Origin: JAIPEI01 sp964443135
GTDB lineage: Bacteria > Desulfobacterota > DSM-4660 > Desulfatiglandales > HGW-15
Assembly (NCBI GenBank): GCA_964443135.1
Contig: CAYUBQ010000003.1
Coordinates: 62,001-126,000 of the forward strand
Direction: 5' to 3'
Length of the DNA stretch: 64,000 nt
The position numbers and the translations under genes were made by a program. The notes beneath the pieces are model-generated. The model did not search any database. It was not told where the DNA came from and saw only the letters and a program-made list of their open reading frames with translations. Positions 8,840 to 15,641 of the stretch are shown here, in pieces. Positions within the stretch are counted from its first letter, which is position 1. Each line of letters opens with the position of its first letter.

Positions 8840-9376
8840 TCAGGTGGCGCTCAGCTTTTTCACCTTGACGCCCAGGTAGATCATGAGCGCACCGAACAGG
8901 ATCGCGTAGAGGCCGATCGCCCAGACCACGGCCAGTGCGCCGGCCTCCGGGTTGATCAGGATGAACAGCCCGATCAGCACGGAGAGGGCGCCGATCAGCG
9001 CCAGGACCCACTCGCCCTCGATCTCCCTCCGAAGCCGGAGGGCGGCGGCGATCTCGAGGATGCCCGTGACCAGGGCCCAGAGGGCGATCAGCACCAGCAG
9101 GACCTGGGCGGTGATGAGCGGCCACGCGAAGGTGCAGGCCGCCACGATCACCCCGGCGAGTCCCTCCAGGAGGAGGATCCACCACCCCGGCTCCTCCCGG
9201 TTTCGGAACCCCGAGACCAGGGCGAGGGCGCCCTCCACCAGGACCCAGGCCCCGAAGAGGAGGACCAGCACCCCCAGGGTGATCCCGGGCCAGAGCAGTG
9301 CGGCCGTCCCGAAGAGGACCGCCAGGACGCCCCGAACCAGATGGATCCACCAGTGTCTTGCGATCAGCCGAATCAA
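8840..9376 (-). CDS. HdeD/DUF308 family membrane protein
   Basis: A 178-residue protein with six predicted membrane helices in pairs. The family pattern is clear: HWWIHLVRGVLAVLFGTAALLW at the start (the RG motif after the first helix), LLLEGLAGVIVAACTFAWP in the middle and LIGALSVLIGLFILINPEAG near the end. HdeD proteins are linked to acid and general stress, with no fixed biochemical role. It is the first gene of an operon with the disulfide oxidoreductase and has its own promoter at 9419-9466. Confidence 0.85.
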   Translation of the reverse strand: MIRLIARHWWIHLVRGVLAVLFGTAALLWPGITLGVLVLLFGAWVLVEGALALVSGFRNREEPGWWILLLEGLAGVIVAACTFAWPLITAQVLLVLIALWALVTGILEIAAALRLRREIEGEWVLALIGALSVLIGLFILINPEAGALAVVWAIGLYAILFGALMIYLGVKVKKLSAT

Positions 9377-9418
9377 CTCGACCCTCCTTTCCCCCGGACG
9401 GGTATCATGGTTTCGATC

Positions 9419-9466
9419 ATCCTAAGCGATCCGGGCAACCCCCGGAATCGGGCCCTTCATGTATTC
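9419..9466 (-). promoter_or_regulatory. Promoter of the HdeD operon, GAATAC-N8-CCCGATTC class
   Basis: On the minus strand GAATAC (9466-9461) is followed after eight bases by CCCGATTC. TAGGAT (9424-9419) comes 17 bases after the hexamer TTCCGG. Transcription would begin about 35 bases before the ATG at 9376. The same layout drives the divergent dodecin gene 43 bp away, and GAAT-N14-ATTC is a complete dyad here. Confidence 0.6.
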
Positions 9467-9508
9467 GCGGCAACAGCGGCCTGTAGGCTCCACGGCCGAC
9501 CTTTCCAC

Positions 9509-9556
9509 GAATACAGGTTCCGCCCCATTGACCGGTCCCCGTGCATTGGCTAGGCT
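9509..9556 (+). promoter_or_regulatory. Promoter of the dodecin gene, GAATAC-N8-CCCCATTG class
   Basis: GAATAC (9509-9514), eight bases, then CCCCATTGACC in which TTGACC (9528-9533) is the -35 hexamer; after exactly 17 bases comes TAGGCT (9551-9556) as -10. This is the cleanest member of the promoter class described in the findings. Confidence 0.65.
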
Positions 9557-9657
9557 TTACAGGATACCGGGGGATCCGAGGTCTCCGGTCCCTGGACCCG
9601 AGAACGCTCTGCGACGAGCGGGGCGCAAGCCAACCACAAAGCGAAAGGAGTGGAACC

Positions 9658-9870
9658 ATGGCAGGAAGCACTTACAAGATCATCGAGCTGGTGGGAACGA
9701 ACGACAGTTCTTGGGAGGAGGCCGCGAAAACGGCCATCGAGACGGCGACGGGGAGCCTCAAGGACCTCCGGGTCGCCGAGGTGACCCGGCTGGACGTCAC
9801 CTTGACCGAGGGCAAGATCACCTCTTTTCGCACGCGCCTGAATGTCTCTTTCAAGTACCAGGCGTCCTGA
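9658..9870 (+). CDS. Dodecin family flavin-binding protein
   Basis: A 70-residue protein that I recognise as dodecin: YKIIELVGTNDSSWEEAAKT, then KDLRVAEVTRLDVTLTEGKI and the terminal FRTRLNVSFKYQ. Dodecins form hollow dodecamers that store or buffer flavins such as riboflavin or FMN. The stacking residue usually found near RVAEV is not the canonical Trp, so ligand choice may differ. ATG at 9658 is preceded by AAAGGAG. The gene stands alone between its promoter and a hairpin terminator. Confidence 0.9.
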   Translation: MAGSTYKIIELVGTNDSSWEEAAKTAIETATGSLKDLRVAEVTRLDVTLTEGKITSFRTRLNVSFKYQAS

Positions 9871-9897
9871 TCCCGCGGGACGATCCGGCAAGTCCAA

Positions 9898-9933
9898 AGA
9901 CGCCCCGCTGCGGGTGACCGGAGCGGGGCGTCT
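9898..9933. terminator. Hairpin terminator between dodecin and the small membrane protein gene
   Basis: Perfect 12-bp inverted repeat AGACGCCCCGCT / AGCGGGGCGTCT with a 12-base loop, placed between two convergent genes. No long T run follows on either strand, so efficiency is uncertain. Confidence 0.6.
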
Positions 9934-10018
9934 ACCTCTCTTCAGGACCGCAGGGGGCGTTCCGGTGCCCCCCGCCAGGCGGTCGATTCACGGCCGGGGC
10001 ATGGTCCCCGGCCCCCGT

Positions 10019-10129
10019 TCACAGGATCAGCATGAGAATCACGGCCACGACCAGGAGGATCAGGCCGAACACCAGGAACTTGCCGAATATCCTGCTTTCC
10101 TTGTCGGGGGGTGGAACCTTCTCTGCCAT
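10019..10129 (-). CDS. Single-helix membrane micropeptide
   Basis: A 36-residue protein: a charged head (MAEKVPPPDKESRIFGK) followed by one membrane helix (FLVFGLILLVVAVILMLIL) up to the C-terminus. AAAGGAG lies a few bases before the ATG. It begins 24 bp after the stop of the octahaem cytochrome gene on the same strand, so it is probably the last gene of that operon. It could be a membrane anchor or small accessory of the cytochrome (inference). I know no named family. Confidence 0.65.
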   Translation of the reverse strand: MAEKVPPPDKESRIFGKFLVFGLILLVVAVILMLIL

Positions 10130-10152
10130 GGGAATCTCCTTTCCCGGTCAGC

Positions 10153-11397
10153 TCAGCCCTTCTTCTCTCTCATCTCAGCGGCCAGACGCCGGATCTCCTG
10201 GAGATCCCGGACCATCTCGCTCCAGCCGTACCAGAGGGTGTAGTCCGGGTTCATGTGAAAGGCGCCCTGGAACGTCCGCATGCGGTGCTTGAGGAACATC
10301 AGGAACAGCTTGTTCTCCACCACCGTGGGGGCGTCGTGGAAGGTCAGGAGATCGGGGTATGCGTAGGCATAATGCTCCGGCTTCTCGAGCAGGCCCTCGT
10401 CGTACAGGGAGGCCACGATGCGGATCGCCTCCGCCATCAGGTGGTCCGCCTCCCGGATCATGGCGTCCCCCTTTTGGAGCTCGGTCTTCACCATCTCCTC
10501 GGAGTGACACCCGCTGCAGATGTCGATCATCCCGGTCCGCTCCTTCTGCCAGGCCTCTTCGGTCAGCTTGGCCACCCGGGCCTGCTTGACCACCTCCAGC
10601 CGGTCGGTGGGCTTGCCGTCCGGACCCAGCACGCCGAGCCCCTGGAGGATGGTCGTGCGGTCCTCGGCCCACTGCTCGTCCTCGGGCATGGGCAGCCGGA
10701 CCGCCAGGAACCCCCAGGCCGTGTCGTTCTCGTGCGTGCCCTCGGGCAGGTGGCAGGTCTGGCATTTGGGCGCCGACACCGTGTCGGCGAGCACGCCTTT
10801 CTGAGAGAGCAGGTAGCGGACGCCGTGCTTGGAGGACTCGTACATCTCCCACTGGGGGTGATCGATCCCCATGTGGCAGGTACGGCACGCCTCGGGTTCC
10901 GAGGCCTCCTTGACGGAGAAGAGGTGCCGCGTGTGGCAGGAGTCGCAGGAGGCTGACCCGTACTTCACCCCCTTGTCGCGGAGGTCCTGGATCTCTTTGT
11001 CGGACTTGAGGCCGATCTTGTGGCAGCCCGTACAGCCCTTCTGCCCCTCCAGGAGCGCCATGGGCTGCCAGTGGGTGGTGGGCATGGCGTTGGCCGAGGC
11101 CCAGGCCAGGGAGTGCTTGCCGGCCTTGAACTGCTCCACCTGCTCCGCGTGGCAGCCCTCGCAGGTTTTCCAGGTCGCGAGCCGGGCCTTGTCCGTGTCC
11201 TCGGGCGACGTGTGTTCGTCGCCGTGGCAGGCGCTGCAGGTGACGTCGTTGGCGGCGTGCGCGCTCATCTCCCAGTCGGTGACGATTCCGGGGGTGTGGG
11301 ATCGGTGGCACGCCTCGCACGGGGTCTCGGCCGCCGCAGCGGGAGCGGCCCACCAGGCCAGCATCGCCGTCAGGCAAAGAATCGCGGGTCCTCTCAC
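10153..11397 (-). CDS. Octahaem cytochrome c, hydroxylamine oxidoreductase-like
   Basis: A 414-residue periplasmic protein with a signal peptide (RGPAILCLTAMLAWWAAP) and eight CxxCH haem sites in order CEACH, CSACH, CEGCH, CTGCH, CDSCH, CRTCH, CQTCH, CSGCH. The C-terminal part (AYPDLLTF, NKLFLMFLKHRMRTFQGAFH, NPDYTLWYGWSEM) matches the HAO family. Members either oxidise hydroxylamine or reduce nitrite/hydroxylamine; which applies depends on the cross-linking Tyr, which I cannot place with certainty. An ATG at 11409 forms part of the ribosome site (ATGGAGGAAGCC) for the GTG at 11397, so I start at the GTG. Confidence 0.85.
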   Translation of the reverse strand: MRGPAILCLTAMLAWWAAPAAAAETPCEACHRSHTPGIVTDWEMSAHAANDVTCSACHGDEHTSPEDTDKARLATWKTCEGCHAEQVEQFKAGKHSLAWASANAMPTTHWQPMALLEGQKGCTGCHKIGLKSDKEIQDLRDKGVKYGSASCDSCHTRHLFSVKEASEPEACRTCHMGIDHPQWEMYESSKHGVRYLLSQKGVLADTVSAPKCQTCHLPEGTHENDTAWGFLAVRLPMPEDEQWAEDRTTILQGLGVLGPDGKPTDRLEVVKQARVAKLTEEAWQKERTGMIDICSGCHSEEMVKTELQKGDAMIREADHLMAEAIRIVASLYDEGLLEKPEHYAYAYPDLLTFHDAPTVVENKLFLMFLKHRMRTFQGAFHMNPDYTLWYGWSEMVRDLQEIRRLAAEMREKKG

Positions 11398-11440
11398 GGC
11401 TTCCTCCATGGTCTGCGGGCGTTCGCCGTCCGGGGCGGGG

Positions 11441-11764
11441 TCACCTGAGCTCGGCGTACATCTCCCCGCCGGTGCAGCGGATGTAGAGGTCCGCGTCCCC
11501 GAACGGGATGATCTTCTCCGTCACGTCCACGTCGATGGTGCCCTCCCCCAGGACGGTCTCGTTGACCACGGCGCGGTACTTCGCCTGGCAGTCGTCGTTT
11601 TGGATGTGCAGGAACACATCGCCCCTGCGGCTCTGAAAGATGGCGAAGGTGTGGTTTGGGATCCGCTTGGTCTCTGCGAAAACCGCCGCCGGGGGCAGGA
11701 CCAGGAGGGACAGGAGCAGGGCGCCCAGGACCAGCACGCAGGACGGTTTTTTCCATCTCTTCAT
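11441..11764 (-). CDS. Secreted small protein upstream of the octahaem cytochrome
   Basis: A 107-residue protein with a signal peptide (VLVLGALLLSLLVLPPAAVFA) and a mature domain of about 80 residues rich in beta-type sequence (HTFAIFQSRRGDVFLHIQ, AKYRAVVNETVLGEGTIDVD). Two cysteines (DDCQAK and IRCTGG) could form a disulfide. No family recognised. ATG at 11764 has AAGGAGG upstream. It is the first gene of the transcript that includes the octahaem cytochrome (43 bp later), so a periplasmic accessory or chaperone role is plausible but unproven. Confidence 0.7.
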   Translation of the reverse strand: MKRWKKPSCVLVLGALLLSLLVLPPAAVFAETKRIPNHTFAIFQSRRGDVFLHIQNDDCQAKYRAVVNETVLGEGTIDVDVTEKIIPFGDADLYIRCTGGEMYAELR

Positions 11765-11807
11765 GGGAATGCCTCCTTGCCGGGATTGTTGCAGGCCTTT
11801 TCCGTAC

Positions 11808-11855
11808 ATCTTTTCACGGTTCGGAACGCCGTGCCATGGGGTGAATCGTGTATTC
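11808..11855 (-). promoter_or_regulatory. Promoter of the octahaem cytochrome operon, GAATAC-N8-CCCCATGG
   Basis: Minus strand: GAATAC (11855-11850), eight bases, CCCCATGGCAC, then 17 bases and AAAGAT (11813-11808), 44 bases before the ATG at 11764. GAATAC and CCCCAT are exact; the -10 is a weaker match than in the dodecin promoter. Confidence 0.5.
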
Positions 11856-11893
11856 GGTCCGGGCCCGGCCCGTCAAGGCCCCCGGGTGACGCG

Positions 11894-12145
11894 TCAGGGT
11901 TTCACCCGGACCGTGGCCCGGGCCTCGCCGATCTCGACGACCGGCACGGTCCCGATCTCCACGAGATCGGCCACGGACTGCGGCAGCTTCCGGTAGTTCA
12001 GGGTCGCCTCGATCCTGAGCTCGCCTTCCGGGGCCTTCTCCGGGACGTTCCACTCGTAGATCTCGGTGCGCGCTTTCAGGGGATCGAGGCGCAGGTTGAA
12101 CCACGAATGCGGTCCATGGAATGGGGCCGATCCCCCATTCGACCG
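11894..12145 (-). pseudogene. Orphan C-terminal fragment of a larger (probably multihaem cytochrome) gene
   Basis: An open stretch after an in-frame stop encodes a protein-like sequence with no start: HSWFNLRLDPLKARTEIYEW, then GELRIEATLNYRKLPQSVAD and PVVEIGEARATVRVKP before TGA. Beta-rich tails of this kind close many large multihaem cytochrome proteins. It has no CxxCH itself. It lies directly upstream of the octahaem operon in the same direction, so it is best read as the remnant of a neighbouring cytochrome gene that was deleted. Confidence 0.5.
12119..12140. promoter_or_regulatory. Perfect GAATGGGG / CCCCATTC operator-like dyad
   Basis: GAATGGGG and CCCCATTC face each other with six bases between. 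It combines both halves of the GAAT-N14-ATTC pattern seen at other promoters here, and sits 63 bp upstream of the second CCCATTC box that precedes the ferritin-hydrogenase operon. Confidence 0.5.
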
Positions 12146-12202
12146 TCATGCGGGCCGTATTCGGCCGTCTACTGCCGTTTGCTCCAAGAGGTAGGGATCG
12201 AA

Positions 12203-12236
12203 CCCATTCTCAGAGGAGGGGGTGATGGCGTATGGA
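12203..12236 (+). promoter_or_regulatory. Probable promoter of the ferritin-hydrogenase operon
   Basis: CCCATTCTCA (12203-12212; hexamer TTCTCA) with TATGGA (12231-12236) 18 bases later. CCCATTCTCA is the same -35 region as in the 17.2-kb promoter. The GAAT half-site is absent here but a full dyad lies at 12119. Confidence 0.4.
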
Positions 12237-12309
12237 TGGGGGACGCCATCGAGAACGCACAGCCCGCCTCTGCCGTCCAACCGGGGTAGGGGCTCCCAGG
12301 AGGAAAGGC

Positions 12310-12825
12310 ATGCCTCAGCACTCCGTGTTCTCCGCCGCCCAGCTGATGGAGATGGCCGTCCGAATCGAGGAGCACGGCCGGGCGTTCTACGAGGCCTGCC
12401 TGTCCGAGCCGATCGACGGGAAATCCAGGGAGCTCTTCCGGTACCTCCTGGACCAGGAGCGGGAGCACGCCCGCCTGTTCTCCCGCATGAAGGAGGAGGC
12501 GGACGGCGACGAACCCCTGCCGGAGAGCTACCCCGGGGAGCTCGAGAGCTACATGGAAGCGTTCACCGCCGGAGCGGTCTTCGACGATCCGGAGCGTGCC
12601 TCTCGGCGGGTCCGGGAGCTCCAAGGACCCCTCGGGATCCTGGAGGCTGCGCTCGATTTCGAGAAGAAGTCCATCCTGTTCTACTCGGGCATGAAGACCC
12701 TGGTGAGGCGGTCCGACGTGGACCGGGTGGATCGGGTCATGGCGGAGGAGCACGACCACGTCCGCCGGCTGCTGGCCCTCCGCCGGGAGGTCGAAGCGTC
12801 GGGGAGAGGAGTGGAACCCTCATGA
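12310..12825 (+). CDS. Ferritin-like (rubrerythrin-type) di-iron protein
   Basis: A 171-residue four-helix protein. Metal ligands fit the ferritin-like pattern: Glu in RIEEHGRAFYE, the ExxH of DQEREHARLF, Glu in EAALDFEKKSILFY and the ExxH of AEEHDHVRRL. No rubredoxin domain follows, so it resembles YhjR or 'rubrerythrin-like' proteins of anaerobes that handle peroxide or iron. Its stop codon overlaps the start of hydB (ATGA), so it is translated together with the hydrogenase and may protect it (inference). GGAGGAAAGG precedes the ATG. Confidence 0.85.
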   Translation: MPQHSVFSAAQLMEMAVRIEEHGRAFYEACLSEPIDGKSRELFRYLLDQEREHARLFSRMKEEADGDEPLPESYPGELESYMEAFTAGAVFDDPERASRRVRELQGPLGILEAALDFEKKSILFYSGMKTLVRRSDVDRVDRVMAEEHDHVRRLLALRREVEASGRGVEPS

Positions 12826-13892
12826 TGCGCGCCCGGAGCCTGCCGTCCCATCGCGTGATCTCCTCCGCAGGGTTTCTCGATCTCACCTCGAGGATCATGG
12901 AAACCGGCCCGGTCATGGGACCCATGGAGCGGCCGGACCAGCCCGGATTTCACCTGTTCGACATCCTGCGCCGGCCCGAGGACCTCGTCCTTCGGTACAC
13001 CACGACCACCATGCCTCCCAAAAAGGCCTTTTTCCCACCCACGGAAACGGTGTTTCGGTTCACCACCGGCGATCCCCCCAATCTCGAGCCCGTCCGGGGC
13101 GACCCGCCCCGGGTCCTTCTGGGGGTGCATCCCTGCGACCTCTCGGCTGTCGACGCCCTGGATCGGGCGTACAGCTTCCCGCCCCCGGACCGAAGGTGGC
13201 TGCACAACCGCAGCCGGTCGGTCATCGTGGGGGTGGACTGCTTCCCGGACGAGTACTGCTTCTGCGACTCCCTGGGCGTGTCCCAGGCCCGGAGGCCGTG
13301 CGACCTTTTTCTGACGGAGATCGAACGCGGCTACCTGGTGGAGATTTACACCGAGGCGGGCGGGGAGCTGCTGGCCGATGCGGCAACCTCCGAGGCGCAG
13401 GGGCAGGACTTCCTCGAAGCGGAGGACCGGCGGAGACAGAAGAACCTGGGCTTCCGGGGGCGGCTGGAGGCGGACCCGGACCGGCTGGCGGATTTCCTGG
13501 AGGCAGGGACTTTCCGGGAGATCTGGGAGGAGATCGCATCCCGGTGCTACAGCTGCGGGTCCTGCAACACCACCTGCCCGGCCTGCTTCTGCTTCACCAT
13601 GGACGACGTGTTCGACTGGGACCTCCAGAGCGGCGAGAGGCGCCGTGCGTGGGATGCCTGCCAGCTGCTGGACTTCGCCGCCGTGGCCGGCGGCCACCGG
13701 TTCCGGGGGGAACGGTGGCAGCGGGTCCGTCACCGGTGGCACCGCAAGTTCCTCTACCTCCACCGAAGGTTCGGCCGCCCGTTCTGCACGGGCTGCGGGC
13801 GGTGCAGCAGGGCGTGCACGGCGGACATCAACATACTGGACGAGACCAATCGGATCATCGCAGCCGCCACGAAGGGAAGAGCTCATGGGTGA
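12822..13892 (+). CDS. hydB: Sulfhydrogenase beta-type 4Fe-4S subunit
   Basis: A 356-residue iron-sulfur protein that passes electrons between the flavin subunit and the hydrogenase core. Conserved marks are LLGVHPCDLSAVDALDRAY, GVDCFPDEYCFCDSL, and two ferredoxin-type clusters: CYSCGSCNTTCPACFC (about residue 243) and CTGCGRCSRACTADINIL near the C-terminus. The set hydB-G-D-A matches the gene order of the group 3b NAD(P)-linked [NiFe] hydrogenases/sulfhydrogenases. ATG at 12822 overlaps the previous stop; a second ATG follows at once. Confidence 0.9.
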   Translation: MMRARSLPSHRVISSAGFLDLTSRIMETGPVMGPMERPDQPGFHLFDILRRPEDLVLRYTTTTMPPKKAFFPPTETVFRFTTGDPPNLEPVRGDPPRVLLGVHPCDLSAVDALDRAYSFPPPDRRWLHNRSRSVIVGVDCFPDEYCFCDSLGVSQARRPCDLFLTEIERGYLVEIYTEAGGELLADAATSEAQGQDFLEAEDRRRQKNLGFRGRLEADPDRLADFLEAGTFREIWEEIASRCYSCGSCNTTCPACFCFTMDDVFDWDLQSGERRRAWDACQLLDFAAVAGGHRFRGERWQRVRHRWHRKFLYLHRRFGRPFCTGCGRCSRACTADINILDETNRIIAAATKGRAHG

Positions 13893-14754
13893 GACGGGAA
13901 AACGGGGGGCGCCCACCGCCGACTGGACCTACCTGCCCGAGCCGGCCCGGATCGTTTCGATTCGACGGGAGGCGGTGGACGCCGTGATCGAGCTGGAGCG
14001 GGCCGATCGCCGCTCCCTTGGGCACAAGCCGGGTCAGTTCGTCCAGGTGTCCGTGTTCGGCTACGGGGAGATCCCCATCTCCATCTGCTCCTCGCCGACC
14101 CGCACCGACCGGTTCAAGCTCTGCGTCCGCCCGGTCGGACGCGTGAGCAACGCGCTGTACAACGCCCCGGAGGGCGGGTGGGTCGGTATCCGGGGGCCCT
14201 TCGGCCGGGGGTTTCCCATCCGAACCATGCGGAACCGGGACGTTCTGGCCGTGGCCGGCGGCTTCGGCCTGGCGCCCCTGCGATCCCTGATCCAGTACGT
14301 GCGGGACAACCGGGAGGCCTACGGGCGGCTCATCGTGGTGTACGGGGCCAGGAACCCCTCCCTGATCCTGTTCCGGAACGACGTCGAGACGTGGGGCCGG
14401 GAGGGGGATGTGGAGATGTTTCTCACCGTGGACGAGGCCGACGAGTCCTGGACCGGAAGGACCGGGGTGCTGACGGAGCCCCTCGAGAAGGAGATCGAGC
14501 TCGCTCCCCGGTCGACCGTGGCCGCCGTGGTCGGTCCCCCGGTCATGTTCCGGTTCGTGGCCGCGGGGCTCCTGGCCAAGGGCATGAACCGGCGGCGGAT
14601 CTTCTTCTCCCTGGAACGCCGGTTCGAGTGCGGGATCGGCAAGTGCGGCCACTGCCAGCTCAACGGGGTGTACGTCTGCCAGGACGGGCCGGTGTTCCGC
14701 TACTCGGACCTGGCGGGGTTCAGCGAGGCGGTCGAGGCCCGGGCCCCGGAGTGA
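13885..14754 (+). CDS. hydG: Sulfhydrogenase gamma-type FAD/NAD(P)-binding subunit
   Basis: A 289-residue ferredoxin reductase-like subunit that binds FAD and NAD(P)H. Visible: KPGQFVQVSVFGYGEIPISI (FAD domain), AVAGGFGLAPLRSLIQYV (NAD(P) domain), AVVGPPVMFRF, and a C-terminal [2Fe-2S] Cys set ERRFECGIGKCGHCQ followed later by VYVCQDGP. It exchanges electrons with NAD(P)H for the hydrogenase. It overlaps hydB by eight bases and is followed by hydD after 77 bp. Confidence 0.9.
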   Translation: MGETGKRGAPTADWTYLPEPARIVSIRREAVDAVIELERADRRSLGHKPGQFVQVSVFGYGEIPISICSSPTRTDRFKLCVRPVGRVSNALYNAPEGGWVGIRGPFGRGFPIRTMRNRDVLAVAGGFGLAPLRSLIQYVRDNREAYGRLIVVYGARNPSLILFRNDVETWGREGDVEMFLTVDEADESWTGRTGVLTEPLEKEIELAPRSTVAAVVGPPVMFRFVAAGLLAKGMNRRRIFFSLERRFECGIGKCGHCQLNGVYVCQDGPVFRYSDLAGFSEAVEARAPE

Positions 14755-14831
14755 GAGACGGGAACCGTTGGACGGCCGGCCGCGGGGGCTTACGGCGGTC
14801 TTCGGGAACGGAACGGTGGGAAGGGAGGACC

Positions 14832-15641
14832 ATGAAAGGAGACAAACCGCGAATCGCGTTCTTCGACTTCGCCTGCTGCGAGGGGTGCCAGCTGACCGTC
14901 CTCCAGCTGGAGGAGGCCCTGCTGGATCTGCTGGAGCACGTGGAGGTGGTCGCCTGGCGGGAGGCCATGAGCGGCGGATCGGACGACTACGACATCGCGT
15001 TCTGCGAGGGGAGCGTCTCCACCCGGAAGGACGAGGAGCGCATCCGGAGAATCCGGGAGACGGCGGAGACGGTGGTCGCCCTGGGGACCTGCGCGAGCAT
15101 CGGCTGTCACAACGCGCTCAAGAACCGGTGGAGCGGGGAGGAGGTGCTGGAGCTGGTCTACGGGGAGGAGGCCGGTGGCTTCGAGACCCTGCCCGCCCGG
15201 CCCGTGGCCGGGGTGGTGCCGGTGGACTACCGGATCCTCGGCTGTCCCGCCAGCCTTCCCGAGATCGAGACCGTGTTCAAGCGGATCCTCACCGGCCAGC
15301 CCCATCCCCTTCCCAACGACCCGGTCTGCGTGGAGTGCAAGCGAAACGACCATCTGTGCGTTCTCGAGAAAGGCGTCATGTGCCTGGGACCGGTGACCCG
15401 CTGCGGCTGCGACGCGATCTGCACGGCCTACGGCGACGCGTGCCAGGGGTGCCGGGGCCTCGTGGACCAGGCCAACCTGGAGGCGGCGGTCCGGGTGCTC
15501 ACCTCGGACCACCGCCACGCCATCATGGACGCCGTGGCCCGCCGGCTTCGGGCGGACCCGGAGCGGATCCGCACCTGGTTCTCCCTGTACAACGGCCCGG
15601 ACCTTCGGGTGGAACAGGAGACGACCGAGCATGGTTCGTGA
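14832..15641 (+). CDS. hydD: [NiFe] hydrogenase small subunit (group 3b, delta)
   Basis: A 269-residue small subunit that carries the Fe-S clusters next to the active site. The proximal-cluster motif is FACCEGCQLTVLQLE, followed by GTCASIGCHNAL and LGCPAS, with further cysteines (CVECKRNDHLCVLEKGVMC; RCGCDAICTAYGDACQGC) for the other clusters. No Tat signal or membrane anchor is present, so the enzyme is cytoplasmic, as expected for group 3. GGGAGGACC precedes the ATG. It overlaps hydA by 11 bases. Confidence 0.92.
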   Translation: MKGDKPRIAFFDFACCEGCQLTVLQLEEALLDLLEHVEVVAWREAMSGGSDDYDIAFCEGSVSTRKDEERIRRIRETAETVVALGTCASIGCHNALKNRWSGEEVLELVYGEEAGGFETLPARPVAGVVPVDYRILGCPASLPEIETVFKRILTGQPHPLPNDPVCVECKRNDHLCVLEKGVMCLGPVTRCGCDAICTAYGDACQGCRGLVDQANLEAAVRVLTSDHRHAIMDAVARRLRADPERIRTWFSLYNGPDLRVEQETTEHGS

